A stretch of 12,475 bases of DNA from Fidelibacterota bacterium (GCA_021734005.1 JAIPJV010000029.1:1-12475), one strand, 5' to 3'; shown: positions 1-6,836, counted from the first letter of the stretch. Made by a program: numbers and translations. Notes: generated from the sequence alone by a model not told the origin.

Positions 1-269
1 TTGGCGAAACTCTGGCAGGCAAACCCAATGCTCTTAAAATATCGGCCAGATCAACAGATTTCTTTGGAAAAATTGATCAAATTAAAAGTTATATCTCAAA
101 TTATGAAGGCAATCAAGAGGTCTTAATCAACACTTACAACACCAATAGCCTCCAATTTGAAAAGGAACTCTCTCTGACCAATCTTCCTCGAGAGGGATAC
201 ATCCGCTCAGAACTGATTACATCAAAAGGCAATTTCGCGCTTACCAATCCAGTTTGGTTTGAGGAATAG
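1..269 (+). CDS. C-terminal fragment of a CehA/McbA-like (PHP-domain) metallohydrolase, 5' end off window
   Basis: An open frame enters from the left edge, reading from base 3, and ends at a TAG at 267-269, giving 88 visible residues. The fragment ends with GYIRSELIT, then ALTNPVWFEE. An arginine-containing 'YIRxE' strand followed by 'A.TNPI/VW' at the extreme C-terminus is the usual ending of CehA/McbA-family PHP phosphoesterases, where it closes the C-terminal beta domain. The metal-binding histidines and aspartates of the PHP domain would lie upstream, outside the window, so catalytic competence cannot be judged. The gene is on the plus strand and converges on the long minus-strand operon, so it belongs to a different transcription unit. 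The family call rests on a short tail motif recalled from the family and is moderate at best. The open frame and its stop are seen directly. Confidence 0.5.
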   Translation, partial: GETLAGKPNALKISARSTDFFGKIDQIKSYISNYEGNQEVLINTYNTNSLQFEKELSLTNLPREGYIRSELITSKGNFALTNPVWFEE

Positions 270-289
270 GGAAATGAGGTGGGAGGAAA

Positions 290-412
290 TTGGATGATTG
301 GATGATATGGATGGTTGGATGTTATGGATGGTTGGTGTTATGGATGGTTGGTGTTATGGATGGTTGGATGATTGGATGATATGGATGGTTGGATGAATGG
401 ATGGTTGGATGG
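290..412. repeat. Degenerate TGGATGG-based tandem repeat (minisatellite-like)
   Basis: The tract can be parsed into seven tandem units, each beginning TGGATG, at 291-307, 308-324, 325-340, 341-356, 357-381, 382-397 and 398-412. Most units are 15-17 bases, and one is expanded to 25 by an extra TGGATGAT-like half unit. Units 325-340 and 341-356 are identical (TGGATGGTTGGTGTTA). A longer block of 32 bases at 290-321 recurs exactly at 364-395, which suggests duplication by slippage or unequal exchange. The plus strand contains no C from 251 to 415, so the repeat sits in a strongly strand-asymmetric G/T/A-only stretch. It lies between two convergent genes and contains stop codons, so it is not coding. 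Function unknown. Confidence 0.85.
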
Positions 413-463
413 TTTCAATCAATGCGGCTATAATTTAATCTATTACTAAAATATTAATTTTTA

Positions 464-495
464 AACGCTGTTTAAAGGGTATTTAAACAGACGTT
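464..495. terminator. AT-rich hairpin, possible bidirectional terminator
   Basis: An inverted repeat pairs AACG-CTGTTTAAA (464-476) with TTTAAACAG-A-CGTT (482-495). The loop is GGGTA, there is a single bulged A at 491, and outer A/T bases extend the stem with one mismatch. On the minus strand it begins 11 bases after the stop of the ParB-like gene and is followed by a T-rich run. On the plus strand it is followed by AAAATAAGTTTTT. It sits where the two convergent transcription units would need to end. The stem is poor in G-C pairs, so efficiency as an intrinsic terminator is uncertain. Confidence 0.5.
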
Positions 496-506
496 AAAAT
501 AAGTTT

Positions 507-1430
507 TTAAAGATTCTCAAGCAATTTTTTTATGGTAGCAAGATTGTCTTTACTAAGGAAATCCTGTAAATCGCGGAGGTCTTGTTGGTCGGTAATTGTA
601 GTTTCAAATTTCACGGTTCTAGTCTCAAAGGTGGGGTCGGGCTGAAGGGAGATATTTCCCGGCTGTCTTATTTTCTTCAGATAATTATCAATATTTCTAC
701 GGTGTTTTGTAATAACAGGATATCTTTTTTTCTTCAATAACTTTCTGGTTTCTTTGATTGCAGTTCTCGGCTTTTTATTCCTGAGTAAATTTTCAAGACT
801 CAGGTCTTTAGCAATCTTTTCTATATCAGATTTTTGGCGTTGTGCGATTTCGGATAAATTTTGCTCAATTTCTAAAAATTCACTCAAAGTTGGTGGAGCC
901 AATTCCAGCAATTTTTGAAATATTCTCTCCTTTTTACCTACAAAGCGTTGCCAGATTTTTAGGGAGTCAGTTTTAGGGATGAGAAACTCGACAATGTATT
1001 CGGGAACTTCCAGTAATTTTTCATATTTGTCAACAATCTGAAAGCCTCTATTAATTCCCATGGCATCAGCAACTTTTGTTGCCAAGATTCGCTTATCAAT
1101 ATTTTTGTTTTTAAGTAGCTCTATAATCCGGGCAATTTCAATGGGATATAATGCTCTTATTGAGCGCTGATAATTAATGATAATTATTAATTTATCAACG
1201 AATATTTTTTCAGCTATAATATAGGCTGGTGCGGTTTTCAAACTGCGATTTCTAAATTGTTTTATTTTATTAAAGCCGTGTAATAAAGCCCACTTCCCAT
1301 CAATATTTTCCACAATAATAGGATAGGGCGTCAATAAATGATCATCAGTTTGACCGGAGGGGTAAAAGACATCCAGATCTCGGGCAACCTGATCATCACA
1401 TCTGGATAGTTTCACCTTCTTTAATTCCAT
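507..1430 (-). CDS. ParB-like protein with degenerate ParB/Srx N-terminal domain and HTH region
   Basis: The product has 307 residues. Residues about 34-72 follow the ParB N-terminal pattern: 'PIIVENIDGKWALLHG' then 'APAYII', matching the family's 'PI.V...dG.y.li.G.rR..A.....ipa.v'. The canonical GERR/GHRR nucleotide-binding box is replaced by G-F-N-K at 52-55, so CTP binding or hydrolysis of the usual kind is doubtful. Residues about 95-150 look like the ParB/KorB helix-turn-helix region: 'YPIEIARIIELL', 'LATKVADAMGINRG', then 'YEKLLEVPEYIVEFL'. The C-terminal half is Lys/Arg-rich and I do not recognise it. The ATG at 1430 is preceded by GGAAGAG at good spacing and lies inside the end of the glycosyltransferase gene (35-base overlap). 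No parA is next to it. This is therefore probably not the chromosome-partitioning ParB but a DNA-binding regulator or other ParB-fold protein. Function unknown; fold assignment is by pattern only. Confidence 0.6.
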   Translation of the reverse strand: MELKKVKLSRCDDQVARDLDVFYPSGQTDDHLLTPYPIIVENIDGKWALLHGFNKIKQFRNRSLKTAPAYIIAEKIFVDKLIIIINYQRSIRALYPIEIARIIELLKNKNIDKRILATKVADAMGINRGFQIVDKYEKLLEVPEYIVEFLIPKTDSLKIWQRFVGKKERIFQKLLELAPPTLSEFLEIEQNLSEIAQRQKSDIEKIAKDLSLENLLRNKKPRTAIKETRKLLKKKRYPVITKHRRNIDNYLKKIRQPGNISLQPDPTFETRTVKFETTITDQQDLRDLQDFLSKDNLATIKKLLENL

Positions 1431-2265
1431 AATACTCTTCCAGGGTATTCATATATTGGTGGAGTTTATCCTGATAAATATTGGGAAGGTCAGGTCTTTT
1501 TCTGCGGCCTTGTTCCAGGACTTTCAGTTTTTTTACTATTTCCTGTAAGACCATTTTTTCCTGCTCCGGATCCAATTCTTTAGTAAGAATTTTTTCCAGG
1601 GCTTTGACCCGAAATCTATCCAATCCCCAATATTTTTTGGATAATTGATCAGTATGTCCACCGACTTTTACAACCAGTTTGTCTTCGAGCAGACCGACCG
1701 GATACTTGCGGGCAACTCTCAGCCACATATCATAATCTTCACAGGCCGGAAGGCTTTCATCAAAGAAGCCAACATCTTCGATCACTTTTTTATCAATCAC
1801 CACTGCAGAAGGGGTAACAACACAGAGGGGCAGGCAATACTTGAAAATCCAGCCATTATGCTTCTGATGACGGTCACCTTTCATAACCCAGTTCCCGTCG
1901 CGATACCATTTTTCACCAGTTTGAGATATCAGATAATCTTTCTCCACCATGAATTTAAGCTGTTTCTCGAGCTTCTCTTCCAGCCAATAGTCATCGGAAT
2001 CTAAAAACGCAAGCCATTCTCCTTTGGCTTTTTTTATGCCCATATTACGGGCTGCTGAAACTCCACCATGCAACATTGAAAAATGTCTTATTTCTGAATC
2101 ATATTTGTTCAATATTTCAGCGGTGTTGTCAGTGGAACCGTCATCAATAACAATGATTTCAGTATTCTGATAAGTTTGAGCCAGAACAGAGCGAATCGCC
2201 CGTTCCAACATTTCCGCACGATTGTAGGTAGGAATTATAACTGATACTTTTCGTTTTAATTTCAT
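1396..2265 (-). CDS. Family 2 glycosyltransferase (GT-A fold)
   Basis: The product has 289 residues. The GT2 nucleotide-sugar core is clear. VSVIIPTYNRAEML (7-20) starts the Rossmann-like half, IDDGSTDNT (40-48) carries the nucleotide-contacting aspartates, and FLDSDD (87-92) is the DxD-type metal-binding motif. CEDYDMWLR (175-183) holds the ED residues that usually supply the catalytic base. There is no transmembrane segment, so it is likely cytosolic or peripheral at the inner face of the membrane. The donor and acceptor cannot be read from sequence. The tail 'GGHTDQLSKKYWGLDRFRVKALEKIL' region (about 202-227) resembles a subgroup I associate with delta-proteobacterial-type GT2 proteins, which is recollection only. 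The ATG overlaps the stop of the upstream nucleosidase gene as ATGA and has no obvious SD, so translation is probably coupled. The 3' end overlaps the ParB-like gene by 35 bases. Confidence 0.88.
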   Translation of the reverse strand: MKLKRKVSVIIPTYNRAEMLERAIRSVLAQTYQNTEIIVIDDGSTDNTAEILNKYDSEIRHFSMLHGGVSAARNMGIKKAKGEWLAFLDSDDYWLEEKLEKQLKFMVEKDYLISQTGEKWYRDGNWVMKGDRHQKHNGWIFKYCLPLCVVTPSAVVIDKKVIEDVGFFDESLPACEDYDMWLRVARKYPVGLLEDKLVVKVGGHTDQLSKKYWGLDRFRVKALEKILTKELDPEQEKMVLQEIVKKLKVLEQGRRKRPDLPNIYQDKLHQYMNTLEEYYGIKEGETIQM

Positions 2266-2849
2266 ATTTTAGTGAGTACTTTATTTAATAATTTTTTAAT
2301 GGTTTTCATCAGACTTTCAGTATTCTGGACAATGGTTTTATGATCGAGATTTTCACAATCGTCAGATATAATTTTTAGCGAAACAAAATCGATCCTTTTT
2401 TTCTGAGCGGCTTCAGCCCAAAGATAGGCCTCCATATCAACTGCTCCGGCTTTGGGAAATTGCTCCAGAATTGTCTCCTTTTTCTTACGACCATCGATAA
2501 CTTGCCTTGTCGTTACCAGAGGCCGGGTAGATTTGATCTCAGGCCAATCACATTTATTGAATAGATGGCGAGATGGAGTGACTGCGCTTTCTTTGTCATG
2601 TCCTTCCCAGTAAAACACTGAGGGCAGAATTATTTGGCTTTTTTCGATTTCAGGGATTAATCCTCCCGCCAGCCCAACATTAATGATAGCCTGATAATCC
2701 TTTAAATTGACTCCTTTCAAACTGGTGCGAGATTTTTCAAAACCAATCCCGGTTATCAAAAAATCCAGTTCAAATTTGTCAGCAGGCAAATCCCGCAAAA
2801 TCTTAATTTCTTTGCTCGTAGCAGCCGTTAAAAGTATCTTTTTTACCAT
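2262..2849 (-). CDS. Nucleoside phosphorylase/hydrolase family protein (futalosine hydrolase or MTA/SAH nucleosidase-like)
   Basis: The product has 195 residues, somewhat shorter than typical MTA/SAH nucleosidases (about 230). The PNP/UDP fold signature is present. ILLTAATSKEI (5-15) is the first strand with a possible acidic general-acid residue, and NVGLAGGL (57-64) is the glycine-rich loop. AVDMEAYLWAEAA (136-148) matches the purine/ribose-binding VDMEg.a helix, and KIISDD (159-164) holds the Ser-Asp pair that protonates the purine in this family. This supports cleavage of an N-glycosidic bond of a purine-type nucleoside. Candidates are futalosine hydrolase (MqnB, menaquinone route), MTA/SAH nucleosidase, or the hopanoid-associated phosphorylase HpnG; none is decided by motifs. 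No other mqn, squalene/hopanoid or methionine-salvage gene is in the window. Its ATG overlaps the stop of the upstream gene as TAATG, so translational coupling is likely. Confidence 0.72.
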   Translation of the reverse strand: MVKKILLTAATSKEIKILRDLPADKFELDFLITGIGFEKSRTSLKGVNLKDYQAIINVGLAGGLIPEIEKSQIILPSVFYWEGHDKESAVTPSRHLFNKCDWPEIKSTRPLVTTRQVIDGRKKKETILEQFPKAGAVDMEAYLWAEAAQKKRIDFVSLKIISDDCENLDHKTIVQNTESLMKTIKKLLNKVLTKI

Positions 2850-4003
2850 TAATCCAGACCATATTTCTTAACGTAGAGATTTTTATCAATAAGACTTTTA
2901 TATGAAAAGAAGACGACACCTTTATAATTGTCCTGAATACAGAGGTTAAATTGTCGATCAGTCATAACCGGATTTTGGTTGTAGGTGCCGATTCCCATCC
3001 AGACTTTGTCTTTAATTTGTCTTTTTTTAATGTGTTTAACGATTCGGCCAAACTCCTGATTATCGCTTGTATAATTCATAGCCACTACAAAATCGATGAG
3101 GCCTTTCCTTAGCCATTCTTCCCAATCCTGGAAATATTTATTGCGGGCCTCAACGGGATCGGGTTTTACTGCAGCACTGAGCTGAATATGCTGGTATTTT
3201 TTTGTGATTTTAGCAAGATTTCCAATCAGGCTGTCAATTTGATTGCAGCGAAAATCTTTCCACTTTTGTTTTGTTTCTTGTATATCAGTAAATTCTTCCA
3301 GCAGATCAGAATTATCAATATAGAGAGGATCAATTCCTGTCATAGATCTAAATTTTTCACGAACAAAAGGGTGATACCCATAATTAGGTGAAGGGAATCG
3401 AATATAGTCAAGGTGAATGCCATTGATCGGATAATTATCAATCAATTCTTGTACAATTTTCTGGTAGAGTTGGCGGACCTTTATCGCAGCAGGAGAGAGA
3501 AAGCGGCCTTCAATGCCTTTATTCTTGAGCGTCTTTTGTCGTTCAGAGAGTATGCTTTTATTTAAATTGTCAAAAGTAAACCAGTCCTGGAGTTTGTTGA
3601 CCGGATGATCATTTTCATAGGGTTTCTGATGTTTTGACCAGACCAGCATTGTATTGATCCAGGCGTGGACTTTAATATTTTCCCGGGAAGCTTGCTCACA
3701 AAAATATGCCAGAGGATCATACTTAATTTTTTTAATTCGCGGTGATTTTGGCAGGAGGCTGGTTTTATAATAAGCCCGGCCGCGCCCTATCACCTGGACA
3801 AAAATATCAGTAATACCATTATCTCTAGCAAAATCTATAACTGAATCAATATTTTGCCGGGATTTGAGCTGATATCTGACCACCCACATACCAGCATTTT
3901 GATAGCCAGCATAAGCAAAATTAGCCATAATATGTACACAAAATAAAAGGACAGCTGTTGTAACTGCCCTTTGAAATGGTTTACTCATATCCAAATTTTT
4001 CAC
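2849..4003 (-). CDS. Probable exported GHL10/DUF187-type glycoside-hydrolase-like protein
   Basis: The product has up to 384 residues. An N-terminal basic stretch and hydrophobic core (about 12-32, ending A-Y-A) look like a signal peptide. The rest follows the GHL10 (DUF187) TIM-barrel pattern: GMWVVRYQ (38-45), ITDIFVQVIGRGRAYY (64-79), YDPLAYFCEQA (95-105), KVHAWIN (111-117), the hallmark GIHLDYIRFP (195-204) with D199, FVVAMNYT (305-312), MGIGTYN (336-342) and GVVFFSYKSL (362-371). By family analogy it should act on a polysaccharide or glycan outside the cytoplasm, but no substrate can be named. The outermost start is GTG at 4003, 11 bases after the rplQ stop. An internal ATG at 3988, preceded by GGTGA, gives 379 residues and is at least as plausible. 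No terminator separates it from rplQ, so read-through from the ribosomal operon is likely. Confidence 0.82.
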   Translation of the reverse strand: MKNLDMSKPFQRAVTTAVLLFCVHIMANFAYAGYQNAGMWVVRYQLKSRQNIDSVIDFARDNGITDIFVQVIGRGRAYYKTSLLPKSPRIKKIKYDPLAYFCEQASRENIKVHAWINTMLVWSKHQKPYENDHPVNKLQDWFTFDNLNKSILSERQKTLKNKGIEGRFLSPAAIKVRQLYQKIVQELIDNYPINGIHLDYIRFPSPNYGYHPFVREKFRSMTGIDPLYIDNSDLLEEFTDIQETKQKWKDFRCNQIDSLIGNLAKITKKYQHIQLSAAVKPDPVEARNKYFQDWEEWLRKGLIDFVVAMNYTSDNQEFGRIVKHIKKRQIKDKVWMGIGTYNQNPVMTDRQFNLCIQDNYKGVVFFSYKSLIDKNLYVKKYGLD

Positions 4004-4014
4004 CAGGTCTGGTA

Positions 4015-4395
4015 TTAAGCTTCTTCTTCCTCCGGATATTCATAATCGACAAACTCTATATATGATAAAGGTGCGGAATCATTTTCACGATAGCCCAGTT
4101 TAATTATCCGGGTGTAGCCGCCATTTCTGTCTATATATTGAGGAGCAATATGATCAAAAAGTATCTGAATCAATTTCCGGTCACCTAGTTTTTTATAAGC
4201 CTGTCGTCGGGCATGCACTGTATCTTTTCTACCCAGTGTTATCAATTTCTCAATATAAGGCCGCAAAGCTTTGGCTTTGGGGTGGGTTGTTTTGATCTTG
4301 CCATTTTTGATTAACTCTTTGGATAGATTTCTTAAAAGAGCCTTTCTGTGGCTGACTGAGCGTCCTAGTTTTGCTCCTTTTTTTCTATGTCGCAT
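4015..4395 (-). CDS. rplQ: 50S ribosomal protein L17
   Basis: The product has 126 residues, a normal length for bacterial L17. The N-terminus MRHRKKGAKLGR followed by S-H-R-K-A-L-L-R-N-L is the family signature, and KIKTTHPKAKALRPYIEKLI (33-52) fits the conserved rRNA-binding segment. The C-terminus ends in an acidic tail (PEEEEA). L17 sits in the large subunit near the polypeptide exit-tunnel surface. It is the last ribosomal gene of the alpha operon, directly after rpoA as usual. The ATG at 4395 has GAGAGG upstream, and the SD follows immediately on the rpoA stop. Confidence 0.98.
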   Translation of the reverse strand: MRHRKKGAKLGRSVSHRKALLRNLSKELIKNGKIKTTHPKAKALRPYIEKLITLGRKDTVHARRQAYKKLGDRKLIQILFDHIAPQYIDRNGGYTRIIKLGYRENDSAPLSYIEFVDYEYPEEEEA

Positions 4396-4409
4396 TGTTC
4401 AAATCCTCT

Positions 4410-5390
4410 CTATTGTTCATCTTCTGAAATATATTCATTAATATCCATACCGAACTCAAGCTCCAGTTCATTTAGCTTATCCTGCAATTCCTGGAGAGAT
4501 TTCCGACCGAAATTTTTGAATTCCAGCATTTCATTTTCAGTTCTTTGAACCAGATCACCAATAGTTTTGATTTCATTAGCACTGAGACAATTGTGAGCTC
4601 GAACAGAAAGTTCCATTTCATCGACATTTTTCTTGAGCAGCTTGCGTTTCTTGCGTTTCTCTTCACTTTCATCACGCCGTTTGTAATCAACCGGTTGTGA
4701 TTGAATTGTAGAGAATATTGAGAAATATTTCTGCAACAGTTGAGAAGCATAATCCATAGCGTCTTCCGGGGTAACACTTCCATCAGTTTCGATGAAGAGA
4801 GTTAGTCTTTCCAGTTCTTCTCCCCGTTTCGTTCCTGGCAGGTTATCGACATTGAAAGTGACTCTTTCAATCGGTGAAAAGATAGAATCGATAAAGATTG
4901 TTCCAATAGGATAATCCAGAGTTTCGTTTTCTTCTGCCTTATTCCAGGAGGTGCCGGTTGCGGCCGTTAAATCCAGTTCAAAGTCCGCTTTTTCGTTGGT
5001 ATTACAAATAACATGCTCCGGATTCATCACTGTAATATCGTTAGTTTCCTTATCTATATCTTCGGCAGTAATCTGACCTTCACCTTTGACTTTAATAGTC
5101 AAACTGGTTGAGTCTGTTTCGTTGAGCTGGATTTTGGTTTCCTTGAGATTCAAGATAATCTCGGAAACATCTTCTCTAACTCCCGGTATAGTTGAAAATT
5201 CGTGCAAAACCCCATCAACTCGCAATGAAGTTATAGCAGAACCGGGAACGGAAGTTAACAACATTCTGCGCATTGCATTTCCCAGAGTGGTAGCATAACC
5301 TCTCTTGAGGGGTTGCACAATGAATTTACCTTCCTTTTCATTTGAATAATCTTTAGCTACTCTTGCAATAATTTTTTCCGTAGCTTCCAT
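4410..5390 (-). CDS. rpoA: DNA-directed RNA polymerase subunit alpha
   Basis: The product has 326 residues, close to the 329 of E. coli. The N-terminal dimerisation and assembly domain shows QPLKRGYATTLGNAMRRMLL (26-45), and the linker is Lys/Arg/Glu-rich (about 237-254). The C-terminal domain (about 256-318) holds two helix-hairpin-helix elements. R264, N267 and C268 match the E. coli UP-element-binding residues R265, N268 and C269, and GRKSLQE (295-301) matches K298/S299/E302. It should therefore contact upstream promoter DNA and activators in the usual way. The ATG at 5390 has an AGAGGGA SD. The gene lies between rpsD and rplQ with 14-15-base gaps, the standard alpha-operon position. Confidence 0.99.
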   Translation of the reverse strand: MEATEKIIARVAKDYSNEKEGKFIVQPLKRGYATTLGNAMRRMLLTSVPGSAITSLRVDGVLHEFSTIPGVREDVSEIILNLKETKIQLNETDSTSLTIKVKGEGQITAEDIDKETNDITVMNPEHVICNTNEKADFELDLTAATGTSWNKAEENETLDYPIGTIFIDSIFSPIERVTFNVDNLPGTKRGEELERLTLFIETDGSVTPEDAMDYASQLLQKYFSIFSTIQSQPVDYKRRDESEEKRKKRKLLKKNVDEMELSVRAHNCLSANEIKTIGDLVQRTENEMLEFKNFGRKSLQELQDKLNELELEFGMDINEYISEDEQ

Positions 5391-5405
5391 TAAAATCCCT
5401 CTTAA

Positions 5406-6032
5406 TTATTTAGAATAAAGTTCTACAACTAATTGTTCATTTACATCCAGATCGATTTGATCACGTTCTGGTATCTGAACAAAGATTCCTTCCATCTTTC
5501 CTTTATTAAGAATCAGCCAAGGAAGGCTATGTTCGCCGCGAATTCTCTGCATTGCTTCGTGGATAGTTTTCATTTTGCGGCTACTTTCTTTGACTTTAAT
5601 TTCATCTCCAGGTTCTACCATATAGGATGGAATATCAATTTTTCTATCATTAACCAGAAAGTGACCGTGGTTTACCATCTGGCGAGCCTGATTTCTTGAT
5701 ACTGCAAATCCCAGTCTAAAGATTACATTGTCAAGACGGCGCTCCAGTAATTTCATAAGATTATTACCGGTGACACCTTTTTCATGGTCGGCTCTCTGGA
5801 AATAATTTCTAAACTGTTTTTCCAGTACACCATAAATAGATTTAATCTTCTGTTTTTCTCGCAGCTGAACTGCATAGTTAGAGCGTCTTGATCTGCTCTG
5901 GCCATGCTGCCCAGGTCTATACTTTTTTCTCTCAAAGGCGCATTTGTCACTGTGACATCTGTCGCCTTTCAGAAAAAGTTTTTTACCTTCGCGTCTACAA
6001 AGTTTACAAACGGGTCCAGTATATCTTCCCAT
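5406..6032 (-). CDS. rpsD: 30S ribosomal protein S4 (zinc-binding form)
   Basis: The product has 208 residues. Four cysteines at 9, 12, 26 and 31 (C-x2-C-x13-C-x4-C) form the N-terminal zinc finger known from C+ S4 proteins. The S4 RNA-binding domain follows at about 96-160: LERRLDNVIFRLGF, then ARQMVNHGHFLVND. S4 nucleates 16S rRNA folding. In many bacteria it represses its own operon by binding leader mRNA; no such site was identified here. The ATG at 6032 is preceded by TAGGAGAG at good spacing. The gene is placed between rpsK and rpoA as expected. Confidence 0.98.
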   Translation of the reverse strand: MGRYTGPVCKLCRREGKKLFLKGDRCHSDKCAFERKKYRPGQHGQSRSRRSNYAVQLREKQKIKSIYGVLEKQFRNYFQRADHEKGVTGNNLMKLLERRLDNVIFRLGFAVSRNQARQMVNHGHFLVNDRKIDIPSYMVEPGDEIKVKESSRKMKTIHEAMQRIRGEHSLPWLILNKGKMEGIFVQIPERDQIDLDVNEQLVVELYSK

Positions 6033-6056
6033 TTATCTCTCCTAAAGTATTTAAAA

Positions 6057-6452
6057 TTATACTCTTCTTTTCTTTGGTGGTCTACAACCATTGTGAGGTA
6101 TTGGAGTAACATCCTTGATAGCATTGACTTTTAGGCCAACTTTGTCAAGGGCTCTAATAGCTGCTTCCCGGCCGGAACCAGGGCCTTTTACCCGGACTTC
6201 AATATCGCGAAGTCCCATATCATAGGCTCTTTTTCCAGCGTCTTCGGCTGCTTCACCAGCAGCAAAAGGTGTATTTTTCCGGGAACCCCGAAATCCCAGC
6301 GCACCAGCTGAAGATTGGGTGATAACATTACCATGTAAATCGGTTAATGAAATGATTGTATTGTTGAAAGTAGCTTTAATATAAGCCAGTCCTTGAGAAC
6401 CAACCTTTTTTCTACGCTTTTTGCGTCTATTCCGTTTTTTGGATTTTGCCAT
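6057..6452 (-). CDS. rpsK: 30S ribosomal protein S11
   Basis: The product has 131 residues, typical for S11. A short Lys/Arg-rich N-terminal tail (residues 1-16) precedes the conserved fold: YIKATFNNTIISLTDLHGN (24-42), then GPGSGREAAIRAL in the 3' half. It ends in the signature PHNGCRPPKKRRV. S11 binds 16S rRNA on the platform of the small subunit near S18 and S6. The ATG at 6452 has AGGGAG/GGAGTGA upstream. The gene lies 18 bases after rpsM and 24 bases before rpsD. Confidence 0.98.
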   Translation of the reverse strand: MAKSKKRNRRKKRRKKVGSQGLAYIKATFNNTIISLTDLHGNVITQSSAGALGFRGSRKNTPFAAGEAAEDAGKRAYDMGLRDIEVRVKGPGSGREAAIRALDKVGLKVNAIKDVTPIPHNGCRPPKKRRV

Positions 6453-6470
6453 TTATATCACTCCCTTGTT

Positions 6471-6836
6471 TTAGCGTCCTCGTCCTGCAATTCGTTTTTT
6501 ACCTTTTCTGGTACGGGCATTGGTCTTTGTCCGTTGCCCTCTGACTGGTAAGCCGCGCTTATGTCTTTCGCCGCGGTAACAACCAATTTCCATAAGACGT
6601 TTAACAGCCAGTTTCCTTTCTGTACGGAGGGTTCCTTCAACAGTTTCATTCTTATCTATATAATCACGGATTTTTTTAACTTCTTTATCGGTAAGGTCTT
6701 TGATCCTTTTTTCCTTGTCAACTTTGACTTCATCGAGAATATTTTCGGATTTATAGCGACCAATACCATAAATATATGTTAATCCGACTTTTGCTTTCTT
6801 ATTTTTAGGTAAATCTATACCTGCAATACGAGCCAA
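6471..6836 (-). CDS. rpsM: 30S ribosomal protein S13, TTG start
   Basis: The product has 121 residues. MARIAGIDLP at the N-terminus, YIYGIGRYKS (about 22-31) in the helix-two-turn-helix region and RGLPVRGQRTKTNARTRKG near the C-terminus are diagnostic of S13, which contacts the 16S rRNA head and the 50S subunit. The codon for the first residue is TTG at 6834-6836, not ATG. It is supported by an ideal AAAGGAGG at 6842-6849, five bases upstream, and by the perfectly conserved N-terminal residues that follow. No alternative ATG precedes the conserved segment. Confidence 0.97.
   Translation of the reverse strand: MARIAGIDLPKNKKAKVGLTYIYGIGRYKSENILDEVKVDKEKRIKDLTDKEVKKIRDYIDKNETVEGTLRTERKLAVKRLMEIGCYRGERHKRGLPVRGQRTKTNARTRKGKKRIAGRGR

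Noticed and set aside
290..412. CRISPR array
   Set aside because: Units are contiguous and of 15-25 bases with no unique spacers and no cas genes nearby; it is a degenerate tandem repeat.
507..1430. Chromosome-partitioning ParB (Spo0J) orthologue
   Set aside because: The GERR box is absent, there is no adjacent parA, and the C-terminus does not look like a ParB dimerisation domain.
1645..2004. Plus-strand open frame of 119 codons
   Set aside because: Lies wholly inside the GT2 gene on the opposite strand; no family resemblance.
2262..2849. Confident assignment as mqnB (futalosine hydrolase)
   Set aside because: The visible motifs are shared by the whole PNP/UDP family and no other menaquinone gene is present in the window.
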